Positions 1 through 12,147 of a stretch of DNA of 64,000 nt are shown here, piece after piece. The stretch covers positions 10,726,001 through 10,790,000 of the forward strand of contig NZ_CP035758.1 in NCBI RefSeq assembly GCF_004208415.1, in the 5' to 3' direction. The position numbers were made by a program, and so were the translations under genes. A model generated the notes under the pieces. The model did not search any database. It had not been told where the DNA came from and worked only from the letters and a program-made list of their open reading frames with translations. How positions within the stretch are numbered: position 1 is the first letter of the stretch; each line of letters begins with the position of its first letter. This DNA is from Ktedonosporobacter rubrisoli. Its GTDB lineage: Bacteria > Chloroflexota > Ktedonobacteria > Ktedonobacterales > Ktedonobacteraceae.

Positions 1-219
1 ATAGTGATTCCACATTTTCAGATAGATGTTCATTTCCCGGAGGAGCACAGCTTCTACCAAAGCATCCTTTGATGGGAACAACAGATAGACCAGCTTGCGG
101 TTTAAACCCACGGCATCGGCAACATCGCTCATCGTCAATTTATTGTATCCATGTCGAAGCAGCAGATCAGCGGTCACATCTAGGATGGTCCGTTCGCGTT
201 CTTTCTCATCAACACCCAT
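1..219 (-). CDS. TetR-family transcriptional regulator, N-terminal part (runs off left edge)
   Basis: The 73 visible residues are the DNA-binding half of a TetR-type repressor: a first helix (TILDVTADLLLRHGYNKLT) followed by the helix-turn-helix MSDVADAVGLNRKLVYLLFP and SKDALVEAVL. The ligand-binding C-terminal domain lies outside the window, so the inducer and targets cannot be guessed. The ATG at 219-217 opens the HTH domain at the normal distance. A perfect inverted repeat lies 12 bases upstream of the start (231-255), as expected for an autorepressing TetR gene. The family call is firm; the function is not known. Confidence 0.85.
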   Translation of the reverse strand, partial: MGVDEKERERTILDVTADLLLRHGYNKLTMSDVADAVGLNRKLVYLLFPSKDALVEAVLLREMNIYLKMWNHY

Positions 220-230
220 AACTTCTCACT

Positions 231-255
231 TTCACAAATATTGTTTATTTGTGAA
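231..255. promoter_or_regulatory. Inverted repeat, probable TetR operator
   Basis: Arms TTCACAAATA (231-240) and TATTTGTGAA (246-255) are perfect reverse complements around the 5-base spacer TTGTT. The site lies directly in front of the TetR start codon. Size and position fit an autoregulatory operator; binding is inferred. Confidence 0.6.
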
Positions 256-700
256 TAAATTATAGACTCCCATTTGTTAGAGGTCAAGATTTCTAGGGGC
301 GGAGTGAAGGTTGTTGCCACCAGAGGGCAAAGTAATTACTGAGGTGGAAGGTAGGAGTTGCTGAGATGCTGAGCCATGTGGAGCATACCCCAAATTTTTA
401 AAGAGACATAGGTTGCGCGGAAGTACAGGTAAAGGGCGTAAATAGTGAATCCTTATCAGCACGAAATGTGGGATTTTTGCATAGAGAGTGAGCAACTCAA
501 CTATTGAAAGCTGCTCGACTCACTTTTGGCGCGTATCATCTCGCGCCATTTTTGTGTGTTAGGCGGATCTGGCGCTTCAAGAAATTGGCTTGTGAACAAG
601 CACACTCTTGCGCTTCTTCCCAGAAAGCAGAGGTATTTCTCCTTATTTGTAAACTCAGGCCACGAATGTTGCGGCGAATCTTCCAATGGTTGAGCCTATT
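256..700. other. Intergenic region, no gene recognised
   Basis: Several short open frames occur on both strands, but none has a convincing ribosome binding site, a recognisable domain or protein-like composition. The promoter of the TetR gene probably lies at its left end. Confidence 0.5.
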
Positions 701-1072
701 CTAGCTTCGTTCCGGATCATAGACGAGTTCGTAGAGGTTGCCATCGGGGCCTCGAAAGTGTTGCCAGGCATAACCATCGGGCCTATCATCGTGCACTGGC
801 CCTATCAGTTCGATTCCCGCTTGCACCAACTCCTGGCTCGCCTGATAAATATCCTCGACCAGGAAACCACAGGCGATGGAATCGGGCGCAAAATGTTGGT
901 TAGTTTCATCTGGGCTGAAGATCTCGACCTTATCTCCGCTTGGGAGTTGAAAAAGCGTGAAATCGTGCCCGCGATATGTCAATGGCAAATCCATAACGTT
1001 TTGCAGGAACAGCTCTACCTCAGCAAACTTCTCTGTTTTGATCCCCATCCATACAAGCGCCTTTACCTTCAT
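701..1072 (-). CDS. VOC-superfamily protein (glyoxalase/bleomycin-resistance fold)
   Basis: A 123-residue single-domain protein of the vicinal oxygen chelate fold. It shows the paired beta-alpha-beta-beta-beta halves: an opening strand (KALVWMGIKTEKFAEVELFL) with DFTLFQLPSGDKVEIF, and the second half FLVEDIYQASQELVQAGIEL ending in WQHFRGPDGNLYELVYDP, the typical metal-site strand with a terminal Glu. Members are metal-dependent lyases, dioxygenases or drug-binding proteins, and the substrate cannot be read from sequence. The start is supported by an AAGGAGGAG ribosome binding site on the minus strand just upstream of 1072. The gene stands alone between unrelated neighbours. Confidence 0.8.
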   Translation of the reverse strand: MKVKALVWMGIKTEKFAEVELFLQNVMDLPLTYRGHDFTLFQLPSGDKVEIFSPDETNQHFAPDSIACGFLVEDIYQASQELVQAGIELIGPVHDDRPDGYAWQHFRGPDGNLYELVYDPERS

Positions 1073-1491
1073 AATTGCTCATCTCCTCCTTCCTTTCCTT
1101 TGCCTTCGGCGGCTGACAACAGCCAGCAGCCCATGCATCATTGAGATTATAGGTTCTGAGACCTCTCTGCGCGTCGTCCGAGAAGGCAAACCTTGCGCAA
1201 AAGTCTGCTGGTCATTTTTCTAGAGGGCTAAACTTCCCCTCATTAACTGTGTTCGGAATAACTTTTGATTTCTGTATCTCAACGATAGTAAGGCGGCAAG
1301 ATTTCATTGAACTCTACCATTTTTCCAGCTCTGTATACTCCTTAATAGAAGCAGGTATGCAATAACTTGCTCGAAAAAGCCTCCAAAGGGCAAGAACGGC
1401 GCTGTTATCTGGTACTTCTTCCAGAAACATAGCAAGCCCGCAAAAAAAGGAACCAGATTCGCGACTATTCATTTATAAAAGGAGTCTCTAG
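1073..1491. other. Intergenic region between divergent genes
   Basis: It separates the VOC gene (leftward) from the secreted barrel protein (rightward) and must hold both promoters. No coding frame or clear repeat was recognised. Confidence 0.5.
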
Positions 1492-1968
1492 ATGAAACGT
1501 TTACTACCATTTGCGCTGCTAACCTTTTCTATTTTGGGAGCAGTTCTGTTCACTATGAGCCAGATGAGCCAGGGCAGTTTAGCACATGCCAGTTCCAACA
1601 AAAATCTGGCCCCAGTCTACGAGCATAATCAAGCTCACTTCTTTGGCAATCCGAACCACAAAACTGGAGACCGCATAGAATTCGCTAACCAGGTTTACGA
1701 TGCCAACAACGAAAATGTCATTGGCTCTTCTGATGGTGAGTGTTTCTTTGCCAGCGAGACCGTCTTTCAATGTGACTGGACACTGATGTTGCCTGATGGC
1801 AATATTGTCATTTCAGGAGCGCAAAACGATCAGCAGGCCAATACAGTTTATGCGATAGTTGGCGGAACAGGAGCCTACTCCCATATCCAGGGCGAGGTTA
1901 CTCTAACTTCAATCGGGAAGATAACTAACGGCGAGGCTCCCCAGTACAAATATACTTTCCACCTCTAG
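1492..1968 (+). CDS. Secreted allene-oxide-cyclase-like/dirigent-like barrel protein
   Basis: A 158-residue exported protein. Residues 1-34 form a Sec signal peptide: MKRLL, a hydrophobic stretch, and a probable cleavage after the ALAHA-like site LAHA (SLAHA/SSN). The mature part has the hallmarks of the allene oxide cyclase barrel family: GDRIEFANQVYDANNENVIG, a middle CDWTLMLPDGNIVISGA and the signature GGTGAYSHIQGEVTLTSIG. Two Cys (in ECFFAS and QCDWT) could pair outside the cell. Bacterial members are secreted and uncharacterised; plant AOC chemistry should not be assumed. An AAGGAG ribosome binding site precedes the ATG. It is followed by a non-coding stretch and the left end of the transposon. 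Confidence 0.75.
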   Translation: MKRLLPFALLTFSILGAVLFTMSQMSQGSLAHASSNKNLAPVYEHNQAHFFGNPNHKTGDRIEFANQVYDANNENVIGSSDGECFFASETVFQCDWTLMLPDGNIVISGAQNDQQANTVYAIVGGTGAYSHIQGEVTLTSIGKITNGEAPQYKYTFHL

Positions 1969-2333
1969 CAGCCGTAAAGGCATAAAGGGAGAATAGTGGA
2001 ATTCTAAGAACTGGCTCCATCCTGGTGAAAGCAGAGCAGCAAGAAAGGCATGGCGCTTCATTCTCTGCACAGACAAAGGTGCGCCATCCTGGCTAGAGAA
2101 GTTCATCATTCATCAGAAGGAGCCAGAACTATTCTGGGAGCTGCATTTGGAGAAATCCTGATGGTTGCATAACAAGGAACATCGCTGAGCAGGTGCCAGC
2201 TTTCACCAGACTCTAAGTTTTGTTCGGCGCAACAATCTTTTTCGGGCCGGGGTATCGCGGCAAACTGAAGCCCCAGCTTTGCCCTCAGTTTGCCTCATCC
2301 TCGTTTTTTGTACACGATACTGCATGTAGTTGG
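1969..2333. other. Intergenic flank left of the transposon
   Basis: No gene was recognised. Before the transposon landed, this stretch was contiguous with the cupin gene now at 12148, because the 5-bp duplication TATCA (2334-2338 and 12146-12150) marks the same original site. Confidence 0.55.
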
Positions 2334-2338
2334 TATCA

Positions 2339-2415
2339 GGGATATGGCAAGGATTCCTTCCCAGGATAGCCATATGAGCCGCTCAAGTCATAAAAACTGC
2401 TTTTGCATTCTATCT
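2339..2415 (+). repeat. Left terminal inverted repeat of the Tn3-family element
   Basis: It pairs with 12069-12145. The outer 48 bp match at 45 positions; the next 29 bp match at about 22. It begins with GGG directly after the TATCA target duplication (2334-2338). Short open frames across both ends translate to similar peptides only because the DNA is repeated. Confidence 0.88.
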
Positions 2416-2572
2416 CAACCATTTCTGGATTTGCCCATAGTTGGAACAGCAAGCGGAAGAGGAATCTCGCCCGAAGATGCCATCTCTCTCACAAGGCAAT
2501 GGAGGTGTCTATTCTCAGGAATAGACTCTCTCTTTGCACTTTTTGGTCAAACCGTCTTAGGCGGCAAACAGA

Positions 2573-2887
2573 TCAAACAAGGAAGTAGGTGGAACGCCTG
2601 AAAGGATTTGGTACGGAGAGATGAAAGCTTTGCCCCATCATAGCCAGCAGCGGCTGAACATAGTAGAGATTGGCGACAGAGAGCGCACAGACTACCGCCA
2701 TCAGCCAGACCAGCCGACGGTCCAGCGGTGCAGCGCTATCCTGTACAGTGCCGTCAGCCTCTACAGATGCCTGTTGCACATATTCGTTGCTCAATGGAGA
2801 AGACCTTTCTAGCGGGGCGGAATCCATCAACGCAGTGACCGGGATTGGAGTATAACCGGTGAACAGCCGTCGCTTGCATTGCTGCAA
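2573..2887 (-). pseudogene. MFS transporter remnant (N-terminus only)
   Basis: The frame encodes about 70 residues of polar leader, then RRLVWLMAVVCALSVANLYYVQPLLAMMGQ, split here as RRLVWLMAVVCALS and VANLYYVQPLLAMMGQ. This is the first membrane helix of major-facilitator exporters, with the typical NLYY-QPLL motif. Similarity stops after SFHLSV, and a short unrelated tail runs to the stop, so 11 of the usual 12 helices are missing. It lies inside the transposon between its left end and the large regulator gene. It is best read as a gene cut off when cargo was captured or rearranged. A real but non-functional peptide may still be made. Confidence 0.65.
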
Positions 2888-3016
2888 AAGAGTTCATTAC
2901 ACGATTCTTTCCAGTATACTCTACCTGGCCCTGGAGGCACCTGTCAAAGCTCCAGCATCACGGGGGGCGCGTCATGTTTTTGCACAGCGGGCGACCCACA
3001 GGGATCGCCCGCTGTG

Positions 3017-6241
<3,225 letters not shown>

Positions 6242-6437
6242 CTGCTTCGCTCCATGTCTTTCTTGTTCTTCCCAATGATACACCGTACCTCCCAACATTG
6301 TAGGAGTATATCACACACCGAGCAGGACGCAAAAGGGCGCTCCTGCTGGATCGCGAAGAGACCGGCGCATGCAAACCACCGGCGGAATACCCGGCGCGAA
6401 ACCGACATCTATTGCGCGCCTTCAGGCAAATCATCAA

Positions 6438-6464
6438 TCACCTGTCTTTCACGAACACAGGTGA
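6438..6464. promoter_or_regulatory. Inverted repeat between the regulator and the small gene
   Basis: Perfect 8-base arms TCACCTGT (6438-6445) and ACAGGTGA (6457-6464) surround an 11-base spacer, in the divergent gap between the MalT-type regulator and the small conserved gene. It is a plausible operator for that regulator; no binding evidence exists. Confidence 0.4.
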
Positions 6465-6542
6465 TGTTACTTGCGCGGCTGCTGGCTATACTCGTAGCAG
6501 TAGAGAACATCCAACACACCTGTACGAGAGGGGAGACAACAG

Positions 6543-6758
6543 ATGTACGTTTCAATTCGCATCAAAGGGCATCTGGATCTATCGTGGCAGGAGTGGCTAG
6601 AGGGATTACAGATCAAGCATGAGAGAGACGGTACATCATTGCTGATCGGAACCCTCAGGGATCAGTCAGCACTTCATGGAGTGCTCAAAAAGATTGGTCA
6701 TTTGAGCTTACCCCTGCTCTCGCTCGAAAGCAGCGAGAGGCCACAAAACGAGGGCTGA
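6543..6758 (+). CDS. Small conserved protein paired with a MalT-type regulator
   Basis: A 71-residue protein: MYVSIRIKGHLDLSWQEWLE, then GLQIKHERDGTSLLIGTLRD, then QSALHGVLKKIGHLSLPLLS. It closely parallels the 74-residue protein at 19792-20016, sharing the scheme MYxxIRxxGHLxxSWQ, GLxI, GTxLLxGxLxDQxALHGVL and LLSLE. Both lie next to a MalT-type regulator, so the pairing is likely functional or co-inherited. Proteins of this type are widespread in Actinobacteria and Ktedonobacteria and have no assigned function that I know. The predicted fold is a small alpha/beta domain without a signal peptide or membrane helix. The start has a GAGGGGAG site upstream. Confidence 0.75.
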   Translation: MYVSIRIKGHLDLSWQEWLEGLQIKHERDGTSLLIGTLRDQSALHGVLKKIGHLSLPLLSLESSERPQNEG

Positions 6759-6804
6759 AGCCCTCTAAACCGGACAAGCAATAACATTGAGAGGAGAAAA
6801 TCAC

Positions 6805-7394
6805 ATGAACAAAGTTATCAGCGGCCCTACGATGTCATTAGATGCTTTCGTTGCCGGACCCAACCAGAGTTTTGAAAATCCCTTTGGGGACATCGATGAA
6901 AAGATCCTCCATGGCTGGATAGTTGAGGAACCAGAAAAACACCAGGCTGCGTTTACGGATGCAGGTGCGTTCATTCTAGGCAGCAACATGTATGGCCCAA
7001 AGGAAAAGCGAGAGAGTCCTGACTGGAAGGGCTGGTGGGGAGACAATCCCGTCTACCATGCACCGGTCTTTGTGCTGTCTCATAAGAAACGAGACCCTAT
7101 TGTCATGGAGGGAGGCACCACCTACTTCTTCATTGCAGACGGCATTGAAGCAGCCCTCGCTGCCGCAAAGGAAGCGGCTGGACAGAGAGATGTTGCGGTC
7201 ATGGGCGGCGCCAATACGATCAATCAATACTTAGCAGCCGGGCTTCTTGATGAGCTATGGCTCACATCGTGCCTGTCACCATGGGGCAGGGAGCACGTCT
7301 CTTTGAGAACGTTCCGGGTCTGCAACTTGAACCTCTTGAAATAAGCGGGACCCCATTGGTTACTCATATCAGGTATCGTGTCATCAAGAAATAA
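6805..7394 (+). pseudogene. RibD C-terminal/DHFR-fold protein, frameshifted
   Basis: A dihydrofolate-reductase-fold protein of the RibD C-terminal type. The N-terminus MNKVISGPTMSLDAFVAGPN and VAVMGGANTINQYLAAGLLD are typical. After LLDELWL the frame breaks: the expected HIVPVTMGQGARLFENVPG continues in the next frame to THIRYRVIKK at 7394. One missing C near 7261-7264 explains the shift, and the restored protein would be 196 residues. The family includes pyrimidine reductases and many uncharacterised NADPH-binding proteins, so the substrate is unknown. The start at 6805 has a GAGGAG site. It is transposon cargo beside a second family member (8096-8662). The shift may be real or a base-calling error. 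Confidence 0.75.
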
Positions 7395-7544
7395 CCCCGC
7401 ATCTCGCGGATGTTCGGGTTAACCCGCACGCTGATCTGGGACTCCAGGCCCAGGAAAGAGCAAGATTGGAGAAGTTTTTGTGAATCCATGGCTTCATACG
7501 GTTTGTACTGGCAGCTTCTAAGCTTGAAAGGAGAGACAAAAGAT

Positions 7545-7982
7545 ATGAGTCAAGTCGACGAAAGAAAGAGACCAGGAATCTTGCGAATAGGAATCATAGT
7601 GCTCACCGTGTATACAGCAGCGTACCACCTCTATCTGAGCATCGCTCTCTTCGGGATGCTCTCGACAGGGGCACCTCCTCCTGAAGGCGCTACCTCGGAA
7701 GGGTTGTGGATGTTTGCCATCCTGTTCCTGCTCAACTGCATTGGCTACCTGTTCCTGGTCTACGCGCTCTATCAGCGCCGGTTTCAGCGGTTTCACCGTC
7801 TCACACGCTGGCTGCTTATTGGATATACAGCACTGACGATTCTGCTGTGGTATCTCATGGCAAGCAGTGTGGCAAGCCTGCCGGACTATAGCGATAAGGC
7901 TGCGGAAGCCTTGCTGATCGTTCTCCTGCTCATAGAGGGCTGGCAGGCTCGGCAGTCACATTCCCTCGTCTCAGCTCTGTAG
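7545..7982 (+). CDS. Small integral membrane protein, four predicted helices
   Basis: A 145-residue protein with four hydrophobic segments: around IGIIVLTVYTAAYHLYLSIA, MFAILFLLNCIGYLFLVYAL, WLLIGYTALTILLWYLM and AAEALLIVLLLIEGW. Short basic loops lie between them (RRFQRFHRLTR). The start at 7545 is preferred to the upstream in-frame start because of its GAAAGGAGAG ribosome binding site. No enzyme motif is visible and I do not recognise the family. It lies between the two DHFR-fold genes of the transposon cargo and probably shares their transcript. Confidence 0.65.
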   Translation: MSQVDERKRPGILRIGIIVLTVYTAAYHLYLSIALFGMLSTGAPPPEGATSEGLWMFAILFLLNCIGYLFLVYALYQRRFQRFHRLTRWLLIGYTALTILLWYLMASSVASLPDYSDKAAEALLIVLLLIEGWQARQSHSLVSAL

Positions 7983-8095
7983 AGAAGTGATAGGAGCTTA
8001 TCAAGCAGATATGGAGGAAAGCATGCGAAAGATCGTATGCAAGAGATGTCTAGTGAGAAGTTTCACCAGCGCAAGTCGAGAACAGAGGAGGTCAA

Positions 8096-8662
8096 ATGTC
8101 TAGATCAGTGCTTTATATGTCGATGTCCCTCGACGGCTACATCGCCGGTCCCAACGATACACCGGACAACCCGGGCGGCGACGGCTTCATGCGATTGCAT
8201 GAGTGGTACGGGGAGAACTTTCATCCGAAAGGGCCAGCCGGAGAAGTGGTAGACGAAGAGAACGCTTACGGGGCGATCGTGGCGGGTCGGCGGACCGTGG
8301 AGCAGGTCGATCACTGGGGCGGAGAGCGTAACGGTGTCCGCATCTTCGTGGTCAGCCATCGCCCCCCCGGTCCTTCGGTGGCCAACTATCCGTTAGTGAC
8401 GTATGTGACTGATATCGTCAGCGCGATGGCACAGGCTAAGGCCGAAGCCCTGGAGCGCAACGTGCTGGTACATGGTGCTTATACGGCCCAACGGGCACTC
8501 GAAGCCGGGGTGCTGGACGAATTGCAGATCCATTTGATCCCAGTGCTCTTCGGCGATGGCCGACGGCTCTTCGACGTGTTGCCGTCACGCGTCGAGTTAG
8601 AGATCGTCAGGGTGGTCGATACGCCGCAGGCCACACACATCCGCTACCGCGTCCGGAGCTAA
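8096..8662 (+). CDS. RibD C-terminal/DHFR-fold family protein
   Basis: A 188-residue protein of the dihydrofolate-reductase fold (RibD C-terminal type). MSRSVLYMSMSLDGYIAGPN is the usual first strand and loop. VAGRRTVEQVDHW and RIFVVSHRPPG follow, then the nucleotide-binding part VLVHGAYTAQRALEAGVLD and the C-terminal LQIHLIPVLFGDGRRLFDVL with THIRYRVRS. Length is normal and all core elements are present. Family members reduce pterin- or pyrimidine-like substrates with NADPH, or are unassigned; a resistance role is possible but unsupported. An AGAGGAGG site precedes the ATG. It is the intact partner of the frameshifted gene at 6805-7394. Confidence 0.83.
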   Translation: MSRSVLYMSMSLDGYIAGPNDTPDNPGGDGFMRLHEWYGENFHPKGPAGEVVDEENAYGAIVAGRRTVEQVDHWGGERNGVRIFVVSHRPPGPSVANYPLVTYVTDIVSAMAQAKAEALERNVLVHGAYTAQRALEAGVLDELQIHLIPVLFGDGRRLFDVLPSRVELEIVRVVDTPQATHIRYRVRS

Positions 8663-8727
8663 CGCCGGTCGAGAGCGACCACATGGCGCGTGGTTGGTCG
8701 GGTGAGCCTCCCGGATCGAGAGCGTGT

Positions 8728-8745
8728 GAGAAGTCGCGACTTCTC
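8728..8745. repeat. 18-bp perfect palindrome upstream of the transposase
   Basis: GAGAAGTCGCGACTTCTC is a perfect palindrome in the 282-bp gap between the cargo and tnpA. A looser pair, TTTCTTG/CAAGAAA, follows at about 8762-8787. It could be an operator or a relic of a resolution site; the element has no visible resolvase gene. Confidence 0.45.
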
Positions 8746-8944
8746 GGATTCAGAAGCTTTGGTTTCTTGAGCTCAATGTCCCAAGAAATCAACGTTTTCT
8801 GGACAGCAGCTTTGCATACCCTGATGGTCCTAGAGCGGCGTGCCTTGCGTGGTTGCTCAGGCTGCTTCTCCGTTTGGATAGGCATATTTGCCCGCCTCTA
8901 TGGGTCAGCCTCATAGAAATTTCTGGTGGGCAGGAGATGCGCCT

Positions 8945-11900
8945 ATGACGGCGATTGAACGAACCGCCTATCCTCGCTTCAAGCAGATCCTCTCGGCCAA
9001 AGATCTCGCAGAAGTCTATACGCCCACGCCTCAAGAACGCTTGATGGCTCATCGCTCTACCAAAGGTCGTGTTGCCGAAGTCGGGTTTCTTATCCTGCTC
9101 AAAACGTATCAACGCCTGGGGCGCTTTGTGCCCCTGAGTGAAGTCCCTTCCTCCATCATTGAGCATATTGCCAAGCCTTTTGAGCCTCAACTCCACGTTT
9201 GCGACCTGGACACCTATGACACAAGTGGAACGCGACAACGGCATATCCTGCTCATTCGGGCCTTACAGAAACTCAAACCCTATGGCCCTGACGCACGCAC
9301 CTGCTTCCTCAAGGCCATGGTAGAAGCAGGTAAAACCAAAGAGGACCTCGCCGATCTCATGAATGTGGCTCTGGATGAGCTGGCCAAGAATCGTTTTGAG
9401 TTACCGCCCTTCGCGCTGCTCGACAAGGCAGCCCATCATGTGCGAGCGGTGACCACACGAGGGTTATATCGCCGCGTGTATCAGGCCATACCTGAAGACG
9501 CACGAGTCTCTCTTGATGCCCTGTTTACAGTCCAGCCAGGTCAACACCTCTCTCCCTGGGAATTACTCAAGCAGGAACCTGCCAGCCCCACCCTGACCCA
9601 TATGCGTCTGCTCATTGACCACTTATTTGCTGTCTCTGAACAACGCAAGCTGCTTCCAGCGAACATCTTTGCAGGCGTTGCAGAAGGGAAGGTCAAGCAG
9701 TTTGCGACAGAAGCACGGGCTCTCGATGCCACCGAGATGAAAGACCTGGAACCCTACAAGCGGCTGACTCTAGCGGCAGCATTCCTCCTGATGCAATCTG
9801 CAGGAGCGTTAGATGATCTGGCTGAAATGTTTATCAAACGGATACTGGCTATCCATCAAAAAGGGAAAGATGCGCTTCTCCAGTACCGCGCCAATCATCA
9901 GAGCCGCACAGATGCCCTGGTGCTGACCTTGCGCGATCTGGTGGTAGCCTATGGAAAAGAGGGGACCACTGATGAGCGCCTGGCGGCAATGGCGTCGGTC
10001 ATTGGCGGCAAAGAGAGCGAGGTCCTGCAGTCGTGTGAAGAACACCTCGCTCACATGGGCAATAACTATCAACAGTTTCTCTGGCCCTTTTACAAAAATC
10101 ATCGGGCGCAGCTCTTCCGTCTCCTCTCCGTGATGCAACTCTGCTCCAGTAGTCAGGATAAAAGCATGGAAGAGGTCGTGTGCTTTCTCAAAGCGCATGA
10201 AAACAGCAAAGGAGATTGGCTTGTCACGGCGACAGTCCAAAATCCTGATACCCCTGAAGAGCAGCGCCTCCCACTGGTCGATCTGGCCTTCGCCTCGGAT
10301 GCCTGGTGGAAATTTATGACCGGGCACAGCAAACATAGCGCCTGCCCGGACAAAGTCCTTCGACGGCATTTCGAGATCACCGTGTTCTCCCAAATCCTGT
10401 GGGATCTCAAATCGGGGGATCTCTACGTTGAGGGGAGCGACCAGTATTCTGACTACCGTGAAGAGCTCATTTCCTGGGAGGAGTATGCACAGCAGGTTGG
10501 TGCTTATGGGACGCTGGTTGGCTTGCCCATCAGTGGGCAAGCATTCGTCAACAACTTGCGCGACTGGCTCCATGCCAGGATCAAGCAAACAGATGATGCC
10601 TTTCCTTCAAACGAGTATCTGCGCTTTGAAAAAGGGGAATTGATCCTGCGTCCAATGGAGAAGCAGGCCGATCCCGAGGGACTTTCCGCCCTGGAGCAAT
10701 TCCTGGCAGAACGTCTCAAGCCGATCTCTTTGCTGGATGTTCTCACCCAGACGGAACAATGGCTCAACTGGTCGCGCTTTTTCGGCCCCCTCTCCGGCCA
10801 TGCTGCCAAGCTGGAGGATGCGGTGGCCCGCTATGTTGCCCTCACGTTTTGTTATGGCTGTAATCTCGGTCCATCTCAAACTGCCCGGTCACTGACAGGA
10901 GTAGAGCGTCGTGATCTCTCCTGGGTCAATCAGCATCATGTCACCGAAGAGAAACTGGATGAGGCGATCCGCTGTGTCACGGAGGCATATAATCGGTTCC
11001 ATTTGCCCAAGTATTGGGGAACAGGAAAACGCGCCTCTGCCGGTGGAACCAAGTGGGAGATGTATGAACAGAACTTGCTTGCAGAATATCATATTAGGTA
11101 TGGTGAATACGGTGGCATTGGGTATTACCATGTGTCGGATACGTACATTGCCTTGTTTAGCCGCTTCATTCCGTGTGGTGTGCATGAGGGGGCATACATT
11201 TTGGATATGTTTGAAAAAGAGCAAGTCTCCATTCGGCCAGAGACAGTGCATGGTGACACCCACGCACAGAGTACGACGATCTTTGGGCTGGCTCATTTGC
11301 TGGGCATCTCACTCATGCCAAGGATGAAGAATTGGAAAGACCTGACACTCTTTCGTCCTGACCCAGATATCCATTACGCACACCTCGACAGTCTCTTCTC
11401 CGACGCCATTGATTGGGACCTCATTGCCACCCATTTGCCCGATATGATTCGGGTTGTGCTGTCCATCAAAGCTGGGAAGATTGCCCCCTCCACAATCTTA
11501 CGCAAATTGGGAGCCTATAGCCGAAAAAACAAACTCTATCAAGCCTTTCAGGAGTTGGGGTGAGTGATCCGCACGCACTTTCTGATGCAATACCTCGCTG
11601 ATCCTGAGTTGCGCTCCACTATCCAGTCCGCCACGAACAAGAGTGAGGCGTTTAATGGTTTCGCCAAGTGGGCGTTTTTTGGAGGAGAGGGTGTGATCAC
11701 ACACAATCGCCGAATAGAGCAAAGAAAGTGCGTGAAGTTCAATCACCTGGTCGCGAATTGCCTGATTTTCTACAATGTTCATGTCATCAGCGAGGCATTA
11801 CAGAAACTGAATCAAGAGGGAGCCGAACTCGGCGAACGGGTGGTCGCGGCTCTTTCTCCCTCTATTCGTCAGCACATTAATCGTTTTGGTCGCTATCACC

Positions 11901-12058
11901 TCGACTTGACACAACCACCACCACCTCTCAATTACGACATCCGGGTCGTTACCTCGAAAAAGAAATCGGCTGGTTTTGTGGCTTCCGAAACCCAGAAAAA
12001 GGCGAAGGCCAAGTCGAAAAAGAAAAAATCGGCTCGTCAAATGAAGCTCTTCTCGTAG
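8945..12058 (+). pseudogene. tnpA: Tn3-family transposase with in-frame TGA
   Basis: A Tn3-type DDE transposase of about 1,037 residues if read through. N-terminal DNA-binding features are followed by the C-terminal catalytic domain: first Asp in VSDTYIALFSRF, second Asp in VHGDTHAQSTTIFGLAHLLG, and the catalytic Glu in NKSEAFNGFAKWAFFGG (codon 11645-11647). A TGA at 11561-11563 interrupts the frame (QELG-stop-VIRTHFL). Relatives typically have Arg here, so a single CGA-to-TGA change fits. The truncated product lacks the catalytic Glu. The remaining C-terminus is undamaged, ending in a Lys-rich tail, so the mutation is recent, or the codon is read through, or the base is wrong. The start at 8945 is preferred over 8888 because of its CAGGAG site. 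The right inverted repeat follows directly. Confidence 0.87.
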
Positions 12059-12068
12059 GTAATAGCAA

Positions 12069-12145
12069 AGATAGAATGTAGAAGCTGCTTCTACGAATTG
12101 AACGGCTCATATGGCTGTCCTGGGAACGAATCCTTGCCATATCCC
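12069..12145 (-). repeat. Right terminal inverted repeat of the Tn3-family element
   Basis: Reverse complement of 2339-2415, ending in CCC at 12145 and followed by the TATCA duplication at 12146-12150. It starts 11 bp after the transposase stop, the usual Tn3 arrangement. Confidence 0.88.
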
Positions 12146-12147
12146 TA

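Noticed and set aside
2290..2601. Matching small frames at 2290-2601 and 11949-12140 that look like a shared peptide
   Set aside because: They lie in the two inverted ends of the transposon, so the similarity is DNA-level repeat, not a gene family.
9809..10588. A 259-codon minus-strand frame inside tnpA
   Set aside because: Antisense to a clearly coding Tn3 transposase; no ribosome binding site or domain.
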